A DNA stretch of 10,430 nt from DATEOR01 sp035296905 (GTDB lineage Bacteria > Actinomycetota > Thermoleophilia > Gaiellales > Gaiellaceae), in the NCBI GenBank assembly GCA_035296905.1, contig DATHAA010000095.1, positions 1 through 10,430 on the forward strand, in the 5' to 3' direction. Both the position numbers and the translations under genes were made by a program. Positions 1 through 6,646 of this stretch are shown piece by piece; position 1 is the stretch's first letter, and every line of letters begins with the position of its first letter. The notes below the pieces were generated by a model. The model was given only the letters and a program-made list of their open reading frames with translations. It was not told where the DNA came from and made no database searches.

Positions 1-1
1 A

Positions 2-781
2 CTCGCGTCGGTCACCTGCTGCGGCGCCGGCGACATCCACGAGGCCGAGCCCGATTACTACCTCCACCTGAACGCGCGCATCCTCGCCTACGCCGAGGCC
101 ACGGGCGCGGACACGCTGATGACCATCTGCAACGTCTGCACGCTCAACCTGAGGCAGGCGAACTTCCAGCTCGTAAACGACGATGCGCTCCGCGAGCGGG
201 TGAGCGACAACCTCGAGACCGTCGGCGCGCCGCGCTATTCGGGCGGCGTCGAGGTCAAGCATCTCCTCTGGCTGATCGCCGACGGCGACGGCTATGAGAA
301 GCTCAAGGAAGTCGCGCACAAGGGGCTCAAGGGACTCAAGGTCGCTCCTTTCTACGGCTGCCAGATCCTGCGTCCTTCGAAGCTGATGGGCTTCGAGGAC
401 CCCGACCGCCCATGGTCGCTCGAGGCGATCATCGAGGCCTGCGGGGGCGAGCCAATCGACTATCCCGCGAAGATCAAATGCTGTGGCTTCCCGATCATCC
501 AGGCTCGTGAGGAGGTTGCGCTCGGCGAGTTGATCCAGCCGATCGAGCAGTCAATCGAGGCCGGCGCCGACGCGATGGTGACGCCGTGCCCGCTCTGCCA
601 TCTCTCGCTGGACGCCTGGCAGCAGAAGCTCGAGGCGCAAACTGGCAAGAGCTACCAGATGCCAATCCTCCACCTCTCGCAGCTGATCGGCGTGGCGGCC
701 GGACTCGACGACTCGGAGCTCAAGTTCCGGCGGCACGTCGTGCCCGTCGACTCCGTTCTCGAGAAGCTGGAAGCACCCTAG
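2..781 (+). CDS. CCG-domain iron-sulfur protein (HdrB / SdhE-like), 5' truncated
   Basis: The reading frame is already open at the window edge and ends at TAG 779-781; 259 residues are visible. It carries two cysteine-rich CCG motifs: CC at visible residues 6-7, followed 35 residues later by CNVC (43-46), and C120, CC 160-161, CPLC 196-199. This CX(n)CCX(~35)CXXC arrangement is known from subunit B of heterodisulfide reductase, GlpC, and the SdhE/SdhC-like subunit of some succinate:quinone oxidoreductases, where it binds an unusual [4Fe-4S] cluster. In actinobacteria such a stand-alone protein is often linked to succinate dehydrogenase/fumarate reductase genes, which would lie to the left, so a role in quinone-linked electron transfer is inferred. 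The first cysteine of motif 1 lies outside the window. The next gene starts three bases after the stop, suggesting cotranscription. Family assignment is firm; the exact complex is not. Confidence 0.8.
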   Translation, partial: LASVTCCGAGDIHEAEPDYYLHLNARILAYAEATGADTLMTICNVCTLNLRQANFQLVNDDALRERVSDNLETVGAPRYSGGVEVKHLLWLIADGDGYEKLKEVAHKGLKGLKVAPFYGCQILRPSKLMGFEDPDRPWSLEAIIEACGGEPIDYPAKIKCCGFPIIQAREEVALGELIQPIEQSIEAGADAMVTPCPLCHLSLDAWQQKLEAQTGKSYQMPILHLSQLIGVAAGLDDSELKFRRHVVPVDSVLEKLEAP

Positions 782-784
782 ACC

Positions 785-1731
785 GTGCCCGCGCTGGTCG
801 GCCGTCCGGCGCCGCCCGGCTCCACGATCGGTGTCGTCACTCCGGGCAGCCCGCCCGAGACGCGGGCTGAGGTCGAGCGCGGCATCGCCTGGTGGGAATC
901 GCAGGGCTACCGCGTCAAGCTCATGCCGGGGGCGCTCGAGCGCGACGACTGGCACGGAGGAAGCCCCGAGGTCCGCGCCGCCGACCTGCAGGCCGCCTTC
1001 GCGGACCCGGAGGTCGACGCCGTCCAGACCATGCGCGGCGGCTACGGCTCGGCGCAGACGATTCCGCTGCTCGACTTCGAGGCGATCAAGCAGACCCCGA
1101 AAGCGTTCTTCGGCCTCTCCGACATCACGGCCCTCCATGCCGCGCTCCTGGCCCGCGCCGGGCTCTCGACCTTCTATGGACCGAGCCTCTCGATGCTCGG
1201 GCAACCGTCGCCTGCGAGCTTCACCAGCGAGCGCTTCTTGCAGGTGCTTCGCGGCGAGACCACCGGCCCCGTGCCGGAGGATTCTGAGCGGCTCACGGTT
1301 GTCTCGATCGCGGCCGGCAAGGCCAGCGGACGGTTGGTCGGCGGCTGCCTCCTCGACTTCATCTTCACTATCGGGCTTCGTGGGAGCCCGACCTCGACGG
1401 CGCGATCTTCTTCTTCGAGGACTCGGGCAGCGCGCCGATCCAGATCGACCGCCCGCTGCTCTACCTCGACCAGCTGACAAGTTCGACAAGGTGCGCGGAA
1501 TCGTCGTCGGCGAGCTCGCCGGTTGCGAGTGGGACAACTTCGACCGCGCCGCGCTCAAAGACCCTGGAGGAAGTCCTCACGGGGCGGCTGGGCGACCTCG
1601 GCGTGCCCGTGCTCTACAACCTGCCGCTCGGCCACGGTGCATCGCTGGCGACGCTGCCGCTCGGAGTGCAAGCGACTCTCGACGCGGATTCGAAGACGCT
1701 CACGATCGACGAGCCCGCGCTCTCCGACTAA
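785..1731 (+). pseudogene. LD-carboxypeptidase (peptidase S66, LdcA/MccF-like), three frameshifts
   Basis: The frame opens at GTG 785 (PALVGRPAPPGSTIGVVTPGS) and reads as an S66 serine peptidase, a family that cleaves the L,D bond in muropeptide tetrapeptides or inactivates microcin C-type peptides in the cytoplasm. Visible landmarks are RGGYGS at residues 84-89 and the nucleophile Ser112 in FGLSD, followed by FYGPSLSML and GRLVGG. The frame then breaks three times. Near 1380 it continues one frame over as WEPDLDGAIFFFEDSGSAP, which holds the catalytic Glu. Near 1478 it shifts to KFDKVRGIVVGELAGC. Near 1560 it shifts to TLEEVLTGRLG and NLPLGHGASLATLPLG, which holds the catalytic His, ending at TAA 1729-1731. 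With the frames joined, all parts of the family (about 310 residues) are present in order. It is therefore either a very young pseudogene or an intact gene with sequence errors. None of the shifts is at a long homopolymer. Confidence 0.85.
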
Positions 1732-1748
1732 GTAACAGACTGTTACTT
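1730..1748. promoter_or_regulatory. Perfect 19-bp palindrome, probable repressor operator
   Basis: AAGTAACAG-A-CTGTTACTT is an exact inverted repeat of 9-bp arms around a single central base, overlapping the S66 stop codon. The one-base centre makes an RNA hairpin of the full arms impossible, and there is no following U-tract, so a dimeric DNA-binding protein site (TetR or GntR size range) is more likely than a terminator. Its AT-rich content stands out from the surrounding high-GC sequence. It lies about 125 bases upstream of the next start codon. I cannot name the regulator. Confidence 0.5.
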
Positions 1749-1808
1749 GGGACAGGAGTCGCGCAAGTTTTCGGCCGTCGAGTGACTCTTCTAACCGGAG
1801 GGGCATTT

Positions 1809-1847
1809 CCGGCCTGGTTCCTCAAACCCGCTCGAGGACCAGGCCGG
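1809..1847 (+). terminator. Strong GC hairpin, possible intrinsic terminator
   Basis: CCGGCCTGGT plus CCTC (one bulged T) pairs with GAGG plus ACCAGGCCGG around a 10-base loop, giving a 14-bp stem. It is followed by AGCTCTAATTTCTT, which is T-rich for this genome but not a clean T-run. It sits between the S66 gene and the next start, so it could end the upstream transcript before the promoter at 1861. Terminator function is inferred; a protein-binding site is the alternative. Confidence 0.45.
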
Positions 1848-1860
1848 AGCTCTAATTTCT

Positions 1861-1866
1861 TAGAAT
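1861..1866 (+). promoter_or_regulatory. -10 box TAGAAT positioned for a leaderless mRNA
   Basis: TAGAAT fits the actinobacterial TANNNT -10 pattern. Seven bases (CGCCCCG) separate it from the ATG at 1874, so transcription would begin at or within a base of the start codon. No Shine-Dalgarno sequence precedes that ATG, which agrees with leaderless translation. No recognisable -35 box lies 16-18 bases upstream, where the hairpin arm falls. Confidence 0.45.
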
Positions 1867-1873
1867 CGCCCCG

Positions 1874-2068
1874 ATGGTTCGCAGGTTCCTCCTCCTCGTT
1901 GCGGCTGTGGCGGCTCTCGCCGCCGCCGCCGCGGCCGTGTTCGGGTACCTGCGCCACCGAGGTGGGCCGGAGACGAACGGCGGCCGCCAGCGCACCGAGG
2001 AGCTTCGGCGCGAGATCGAGGCCGCGCGGGCCCGGCTTCGCGAGAGCATCCGCTCGCGGGAGGGATAG
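1874..2068 (+). CDS. Small single-span membrane protein, function unknown
   Basis: A 64-residue protein with start MVRRFLLLVAAV: a positively charged N-terminus, then an Ala/Leu/Val-rich hydrophobic stretch at about residues 5-25. The Arg/Glu-rich tail (about 38-62, containing EELRREIEAARARLRES) is predicted by eye to be a helix or short coiled coil. The layout fits an inner-membrane anchor with a cytoplasmic helix. I do not recognise the family. The frame is supported by its position: ATG directly after a -10 box, and a stop only three bases before the next gene's GTG, whose Shine-Dalgarno lies inside the last codons here. It is therefore probably cotranscribed with the metallophosphoesterase and may act with it at the membrane; that link is inference only. 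A spurious call is possible because of its size. Confidence 0.6.
   Translation: MVRRFLLLVAAVAALAAAAAAVFGYLRHRGGPETNGGRQRTEELRREIEAARARLRESIRSREG
2058..2064 (+). promoter_or_regulatory. Shine-Dalgarno GGGAGGG for the metallophosphoesterase
   Basis: GGGAGGG ends seven bases before GTG 2072 and lies within the final codons of the preceding small gene. It decides the GTG start and suggests translational coupling of the two genes. Confidence 0.6.
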
Positions 2069-2071
2069 CCC

Positions 2072-2902
2072 GTGGTCCGGCGTGCCGCGGCCGTCGCGGG
2101 CGCAGCCGCGGTGGGCGTTCTCGGCTGGTCGCTCTTCGAGTCCCAGTGGGTCGAGTTCCGCGACCTTGAGGTCCGGCTCCCGAGCCTGCCGCCGGAGCTC
2201 GACGGGCTCACGGTCGTCCACCTCTCGGACTTCCACCTCGGGACGATCTCCTTCAACGGCCGCGCGCTCGAGCGGGCGGTTCGCTGGGCGTCGGAGAAAC
2301 CATGCGACATTGTCGCGATCACCGGCGACCTCCTGTCGCGGCGGCGCGGAGAGCCGCAGCTCGAGGCAGCGGTCGCGGCGCTCGAGCCGCGTCTCGGTGT
2401 TTTCGCCGTACTCGGAAACCACGACGTCGAGGTGACGCGCGACCCGTTCTCGCAGCCGACGGACGCGTCGGTCGTCGAAAACGCGGGCGCCGTGCTTCTC
2501 GAGAACGACTCGGTCCTGCTTACGGTGAGCGAAAGGTCCGTGCAGATCGTCGGTGGCGACCAGAGTCTCGGCCCCTGCTGGAGCAGCCTTGCGAACCTGG
2601 CCGACCCGGAGGCCGACGTCCGCATCCTGCTCTTCCATTTCCCGGACGTCGTCCGCTACCTGCCGCCGGGCGCGTTTCATCTCGTCCTTGCCGGCCACCT
2701 GCACGGCGGCCAGATCTGCATCCCGACGCCGCGCGGCAAGCTGCGGCTCGAGCATCTGCGCGCTGAGCACTGGGAAGGGCTGCACGAGACTCCGGCCGCA
2801 GCCCTGCACGTCTCGCGCGGCCTCGGGACGAGCTTCGTGCCGTTTCGCTTCGTCGCGCGCCCCGAGGCGACCCGCCTCGTGCTAAGAAGTGCCGCTCACT
2901 AG
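2072..2902 (+). CDS. Membrane-anchored metallophosphoesterase (YkuE/YaeI-like)
   Basis: A 276-residue calcineurin-like phosphoesterase. The N-terminus (residues 5-22, Ala/Val/Gly-rich) is a likely membrane anchor or uncleaved signal. The five metal-binding motifs appear in order: SDFH (Asp53, His55), TGD (Asp86), GNHD (Asn116-His117), His189 in LFHFPD, and GHLHGG (His209, His211). They predict a two-metal phosphohydrolase, with the catalytic domain following the hydrophobic N-terminus. The GHxHGGQ ending and overall layout match the YkuE/YaeI group, some members of which act on lipid phosphates or phosphodiesters; the substrate cannot be read from sequence. The GTG start is set by a GGGAGGG Shine-Dalgarno. 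The stop TAG abuts the next gene's ATG with no intervening base. Molecular class is secure; substrate is unknown. Confidence 0.9.
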   Translation: MVRRAAAVAGAAAVGVLGWSLFESQWVEFRDLEVRLPSLPPELDGLTVVHLSDFHLGTISFNGRALERAVRWASEKPCDIVAITGDLLSRRRGEPQLEAAVAALEPRLGVFAVLGNHDVEVTRDPFSQPTDASVVENAGAVLLENDSVLLTVSERSVQIVGGDQSLGPCWSSLANLADPEADVRILLFHFPDVVRYLPPGAFHLVLAGHLHGGQICIPTPRGKLRLEHLRAEHWEGLHETPAAALHVSRGLGTSFVPFRFVARPEATRLVLRSAAH

Positions 2903-3520
2903 ATGCCGACTCGGCTTCATCCCGTCACCGCAGCTTCGATCGCGCACGCACCGCCACCGTGCGTGGGGTGCGTCTTCTGGCAGTCGCGCGGGGACCGTGC
3001 GGCCGCGAAGGGGCGCTGGGCGGAGAGGATCGAGGACGACTGGGGCCCGTGGGGCACGCTCTACTTCGAAGAGGAGGATCGGCTCCTCGGTTTCATCCAG
3101 TACGGGCCGGCGGGGCACTTCCCGCGTGCGGACGACCTCCCGGCGGGGCCGCCCTCGGACGACGCGGTTCTCATCACGTGCGCGTACCTGATGGACCCGG
3201 CCGCGCCCTGGGCGATCCAGAGCCTCTTCCTCTCGATCATCGGCGAGGCGCGCGACCGCAAGGCGAAGGCGATCGAGACGTTCGCGTACCGCTACCCGGA
3301 GGGCGAGACCCCCTACGAGCGCTTCCTCGTGCACCGGACGATCTTCCCGTCGGACTTCCTCGCCGACCTCGGCTTTTACCCCGTCCGCTGGGCGGGTGAC
3401 GTCGCGCTTGCGCGGCTCGATCTCGGCGGGTTGCAGCCGGTGGCAGAGGGGTCGACCGCGCTTCTCTGGCGAAGAGTCAAGGAAGTCTTGATCCCGGCGC
3501 CGGTGCCGCAGCGGCCCTAA
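2903..3520 (+). CDS. GNAT-like acetyltransferase, actinobacterial CxxC-FW type
   Basis: 205 residues beginning at an ATG directly after the previous stop. The N-terminal segment CVGCVFWQ (Cys20, Cys23) followed by a charged helix and WGTLYFEEEDRLLGFIQYGPAGHFPRA resembles a GNAT group common in actinobacteria that starts with a CxSCVYWE-type motif. The later ADFLxxxGF-type element appears as SDFLADLGF near residue 153. The segment that should bind acetyl-CoA (usually RGxGxG/A) here reads DPAAPWAIQSLFLSIIGEA, so the classical pyrophosphate loop is not visible. The protein may therefore be an altered or non-catalytic GNAT fold; substrate unknown. It is the last gene of the rightward run, and its stop overlaps the convergent asd stop by four bases. 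Confidence 0.7.
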   Translation: MPTRLHPVTAASIAHAPPPCVGCVFWQSRGDRAAAKGRWAERIEDDWGPWGTLYFEEEDRLLGFIQYGPAGHFPRADDLPAGPPSDDAVLITCAYLMDPAAPWAIQSLFLSIIGEARDRKAKAIETFAYRYPEGETPYERFLVHRTIFPSDFLADLGFYPVRWAGDVALARLDLGGLQPVAEGSTALLWRRVKEVLIPAPVPQRP

Positions 3521-4458
3521 GCAGAGATCAGGTTGCGCTCGAGGAGCGCTTCTGCGATCTGCACTGCGTTCAGGGCCGCGCCCTTGCGCAGGTTGTCGTT
3601 CACGCTCCACAGGGCGAGGCCCGAGCCGTTCGCGGTGTCGGGCCGGATGCGCCCGACGAGAACGTCGTCGCGGCCGGTTGCGTCCTTCGGCGTCGCGAAG
3701 TCCTCCAGCGCGACATGCGGCGCCGAGCCGAGGACGTCGCGCGCGTCGTTGGCCGAGAGTGGCTCGGCCGTCTCGACCCAGATCGCCTGCGCGTGGCCGA
3801 CGAGGACAGGCACGCGCACGCACTGGGCCTGAAGAGGTAGATCGGGGAGGTCGAGGATCTTGCGCGTCTCCGCGCGGAGCTTGGACTCCTCCGAGAACTC
3901 CTCGCCCTCGAGATCCCAGTCCATCGCCAGGTCGCCGTCGCCCGGCTCGGTGGCGCGAAGCCGCTCGATGCCCGCGTCGCCGATCCCGGACATGGACTGA
4001 TACGTAGCGAGGCGCACCGACGCGAGGCCGGCCGCTTCGTGCAGCGGCTTGAGGACGCAAGAGAGCTGAATCGCGGAGCAGTTCGGGTTGGCAACGACTT
4101 CGTCGTCTTGACGAAGCGCCGCGTCGTTCACGCCTGCGACGACGAGCGGCACGCCATCGGCCAGGCGGAAGGCGTCCGACTTGTCGATGCAGACGGTGCC
4201 ATCCGCGGCGGCATAGGGGACGAGCTCGCGGCTCGCATCGGTTCCGACCGAGAAGAAACAGAGGTCCAGCTCGCCGGCGCTGAGGTTCTCCGGCGTGGCC
4301 TCTTCGACGAGAAGCTCGCGGTCGCCGTACCGAACGTGCTTGCCGGCCGAGCGCGACGAAGCGAAGGCTCGCACGTTCTCGAACCCGCGCTCGGCGAGGA
4401 GGCCGAGCGTGACCGAGCCGACCGCGCCGGTGGCCCCGACGACTCCGACCCTAGTCAT
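3517..4458 (-). CDS. asd: Aspartate-semialdehyde dehydrogenase
   Basis: A 313-residue enzyme that converts aspartyl-4-phosphate to aspartate semialdehyde with NADPH, the second step of the aspartate pathway leading to lysine, diaminopimelate, threonine and methionine. The N-terminal Rossmann loop GATGAVG is at 8-14, the active-site cysteine is Cys127 in NPNCS, and the catalytic histidine is His222 in VPVLVGHA. The C-terminal signature LWSVNDNLRKGAALNAVQIA is at 284-302. Some usual positions differ: SMSGIGDAG where SVSGAG is common, and SAIQ after the cysteine where STIQ is typical. The start is ATG 4458, seven bases after GGAG (4466-4469); it overlaps the end of lysC by eight bases, implying coupled translation. 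An in-frame extension to 4527 exists but would lie wholly inside lysC and lacks family similarity. It is somewhat shorter than the ~340-residue norm. Confidence 0.95.
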   Translation of the reverse strand: MTRVGVVGATGAVGSVTLGLLAERGFENVRAFASSRSAGKHVRYGDRELLVEEATPENLSAGELDLCFFSVGTDASRELVPYAAADGTVCIDKSDAFRLADGVPLVVAGVNDAALRQDDEVVANPNCSAIQLSCVLKPLHEAAGLASVRLATYQSMSGIGDAGIERLRATEPGDGDLAMDWDLEGEEFSEESKLRAETRKILDLPDLPLQAQCVRVPVLVGHAQAIWVETAEPLSANDARDVLGSAPHVALEDFATPKDATGRDDVLVGRIRPDTANGSGLALWSVNDNLRKGAALNAVQIAEALLERNLISA

Positions 4459-5707
4459 GAGCCCGCTCCGCACCGACAGAGGACAGCTCGAAGGCCTCGT
4501 GCAGGGCGACGACGGTGCGCTCGACATCTTCCTGCGGGACGTAGAAGGCTATCTTGATCGGCGAGGTGGCCACGAGGTCAGGCTCCACCCCCAGGTCGCG
4601 CAGCGTCTGGAACGTGCGCGCGGCGATCCCCGGATGGCTCTTCATTCCAGCGCCGATGACGCTCACCTTCCCGAGGTGGGCGCGCTCCTCCCAGTTTGCG
4701 TCGAGCCCGCCAAGTGCGGCCTCGGTTGCGGCGCGGTCTTCCACCGGCGCGGAGAAGACGATGTCGTCGCCCGTCTGAATGATCGTGTCCACGCTCACGG
4801 AGGCGTCGGCGAGCGCGTCGAAGAGGTCGGCGCGATCGGTTCCGGACACGCGGTACACGGCCTCCTCGAGTGTGTGCGTGACGCCTGAGATCATCGCCTT
4901 CTCGAGCATCCGCTCGTCCTCCTCCGTGATCCACGTGCCCTCCTCGCCGGTGAAGGTGGAGCGCACATGAAGCTTGACGCTGTGGTTCCGCGCGAACTCG
5001 ACCGAGCGTAGCGCAAGCACCTTCGCGCCCGAGGCCGCCATCTCGAGCATCTCCTCGTAGCTGACGGCGTGGAGCTTCCGCGCGCCGGGGACGAGCCGCG
5101 GGTCGGCGGTGAAGACGCCGTCCACGTCCGTGTAGATCTCACACGCGTCCGCGCCGAGGGCCGCGGCGAGCGCAACCGCGGTCGTGTCGGAGCCGCCGCG
5201 CCCGAGCGTCGTGATGTCGAAATCCGTGGAGACTCCCTGGAAGCCGGCGACGAGGACAATGCGGTCGAAGTCGAGTGCCTCGTGGATTCGGTGCGCCCGC
5301 ACCTCGACGATCTTCGCCTTTCCGTGGACGGTGTCGGTCACGATCCCCGCCTGTGAGCCGGTGAGCGAGATCGCGTCGAGCCCGAGGTCGGCGATCGCCA
5401 TCGCAACGAGCGCGCAAGAGATGCGCTCGCCGACCGAGATGAGCATGTCCATCTCCCGCGGCTTCGGCTGCGGTGAGACCTCGTGGGCGAGGGAGACGAG
5501 CTCGTCCGTGTGCTGACCCATCGCCGAGACCACGGCGACGACACGGTTTCCGGCCCGCTTGGCCTCGACGAGGCGCGAGGCGACGCGACGGATTTTCTCG
5601 GGGTCGGCTACCGAAGTGCCGCCAAACTTCATCACGAGGGTGCCCGCGGCCGCTGGCGGCTCGGCCGGCTCGACGACGGGGACGGGCTCGAAGGTCGTCT
5701 CGCTCAT
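4451..5707 (-). CDS. lysC: Aspartate kinase
   Basis: 418 residues; phosphorylates L-aspartate with ATP, the committed and normally feedback-controlled step of the aspartate family. The kinase domain starts with KFGGTSV at 27-33, followed by SVGERIS, GFQGVSTDFDITTLGRGGSDTTA and TDVDGVFTADPR. Two C-terminal ACT regions follow: one from MISGVTHTLEEAVYRVSG and one from GKVSVIGAGMKSHPGIAA to TSPIKIAFYVPQEDVERTVVALHEAF. A Pro/Glu-rich extension of about 22 residues precedes the conserved core, and ACT1 lacks the usual VPDxPG turn. The ATG at 5707 is nine bases after the recR stop with only a distant GGGAG, so coupling to recR is plausible; a start near Met26 is the alternative. The 3' end overlaps asd by eight bases. 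Enzyme identity is certain; feedback behaviour is not readable. Confidence 0.95.
   Translation of the reverse strand: MSETTFEPVPVVEPAEPPAAAGTLVMKFGGTSVADPEKIRRVASRLVEAKRAGNRVVAVVSAMGQHTDELVSLAHEVSPQPKPREMDMLISVGERISCALVAMAIADLGLDAISLTGSQAGIVTDTVHGKAKIVEVRAHRIHEALDFDRIVLVAGFQGVSTDFDITTLGRGGSDTTAVALAAALGADACEIYTDVDGVFTADPRLVPGARKLHAVSYEEMLEMAASGAKVLALRSVEFARNHSVKLHVRSTFTGEEGTWITEEDERMLEKAMISGVTHTLEEAVYRVSGTDRADLFDALADASVSVDTIIQTGDDIVFSAPVEDRAATEAALGGLDANWEERAHLGKVSVIGAGMKSHPGIAARTFQTLRDLGVEPDLVATSPIKIAFYVPQEDVERTVVALHEAFELSSVGAERAHD
4466..4469 (-). promoter_or_regulatory. Shine-Dalgarno GGAG for asd
   Basis: GGAG on the minus strand lies inside the end of lysC with seven bases to ATG 4458. It selects this start over the longer in-frame alternative. 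Confidence 0.5.
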
Positions 5708-5716
5708 CGTCTTGTT

Positions 5717-6307
5717 TTACATCTCCCGGCGACCCGACAATGCGCGCCCGAGTGTGACCTCGTCCGCGTACTCGAGGTCGCCGCCCACGGGCAGGCCGCT
5801 CGCGAGCCGCGTCACGCGCACCCGGTCGCGCAGCCGGTCGGCCAGGTAGGCCGCGGTCGCCTCGCCGGTCATGTTCGGGTTCGTGGCGAGCACGACCTCC
5901 TCGACGCCGTTTCGCTCCACGCGGCGGAGAAGCTCGTCGATGCGGAGATGGGCGGGCTCGACACCGTCGAGCGGCGAGAGCGCGCCGCCGAGCACGTGGT
6001 AGACGCCGCGGTATTCGTGGGTTCGCTCGACCGAGAGGAGGTCGGCCGGTTGCTCGACGACGCAGATGATCGAGCGGTCGCGCCGTGCGTCGGCGCAGAT
6101 CGTGCAGAGCTCCTCCTCGGTCAGGTTCCCGCACTCGCGGCAGAAGCCGATGCGCTCCTTGACCTCTCGGATCGCGTCGGCGAGGGCGAAGGCCTCCTCC
6201 TTTGGGACACGGAGGATGTGGAATGCGAGGCGCTGCGCCGTGCGCGTGCCCACACCCGGCAGGCGCGAGAGCTGTGCGATCAGGTTGTCGACGAGGGGCG
6301 AAAACAC
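5717..6307 (-). CDS. recR: Recombination mediator protein RecR
   Basis: 196 residues, the usual RecR length. RecR works with RecO (and RecF) to load RecA at single-strand gaps. Domains in order: helix-hairpin-helix LPGVGTRTAQRLAFHIL (16-32); a four-cysteine zinc finger with Cys56, Cys59, Cys68 and Cys71; a Toprim domain starting near 80 (IICVVEQPADLLSVE) through YHVLGGALSPLDG and VVLATNPNMTGEATA; and the C-terminal RVTRLASGLPVGGDLEYADEVTLGRAL. The start is GTG 6307, placed where family members begin (about 15 residues before the HhH); it has only a weak GGGG upstream and follows the ybaB stop by 15 bases. It sits third of five protein genes in a tight minus-strand run. Confidence 0.96.
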   Translation of the reverse strand: MFSPLVDNLIAQLSRLPGVGTRTAQRLAFHILRVPKEEAFALADAIREVKERIGFCRECGNLTEEELCTICADARRDRSIICVVEQPADLLSVERTHEYRGVYHVLGGALSPLDGVEPAHLRIDELLRRVERNGVEEVVLATNPNMTGEATAAYLADRLRDRVRVTRLASGLPVGGDLEYADEVTLGRALSGRREM

Positions 6308-6322
6308 GGCCCCACATTGTGC

Positions 6323-6646
6323 CTACAGGCCCGGCAGGCCTAGTCCCTTGAGGTCGCCCATGGCACCCCCGAGCTTCGACTGCATCAGGTCCTGGGCGTT
6401 CTTGAGCGCCTGGTTCACGCCCGCGAGGACGAGATCGGCCAGGCCCTCGGGGTCGTTCGGGTCGATGACCTCGGGCGAGATTGTGATCTCGACGATCTCG
6501 CCGGCCCCGCTCGCCTTCACCTTGACCATCCCGCCGCCGACCGAAGCTTCGACGACCTCCTTGGCGAGCTCGTCTTGCGCCTTCGCCATCTCCTCCTGCA
6601 TCTGCTGCACCTGCTGGAGCATCTTGTTCATGTCCATCTTGGTCAC
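6323..6646 (-). CDS. YbaB/EbfC family nucleoid-associated protein
   Basis: 107 residues from GTG 6646. The N-terminal Met/Gln-rich helix (MDMNKMLQQVQQMQEEMAKAQ) and the central VKVKASGAGEIVEITISPEVIDP are diagnostic of the YbaB/EbfC DNA-binding family, which forms tweezer-like dimers and is almost always found between dnaX and recR. The C-terminus contains LVLAGVNQALKNAQ and a Gly/Leu-rich tail. GTG 6646 overlaps the dnaX TGA by four bases (GTGA) and has a GGGAGG seven bases upstream, so I prefer it; ATG 6637 and ATG 6631 are alternatives that shorten the product by three or five residues. A role in chromosome organisation or in aiding RecR is known for relatives but not demonstrable here. 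Confidence 0.94.
   Translation of the reverse strand: MTKMDMNKMLQQVQQMQEEMAKAQDELAKEVVEASVGGGMVKVKASGAGEIVEITISPEVIDPNDPEGLADLVLAGVNQALKNAQDLMQSKLGGAMGDLKGLGLPGL

Noticed and set aside
551..1558. 335-codon open frame on the - strand
   Set aside because: Antisense to the CCG-domain and S66 genes, with low-complexity Arg-rich translation and no recognisable motif.
831..2435. 534-codon open frame on the + strand
   Set aside because: Only 1479-1560 of it reads as protein of a known family (a piece of the S66 gene); the rest is Ser/Arg/Pro-rich shadow across three other genes.
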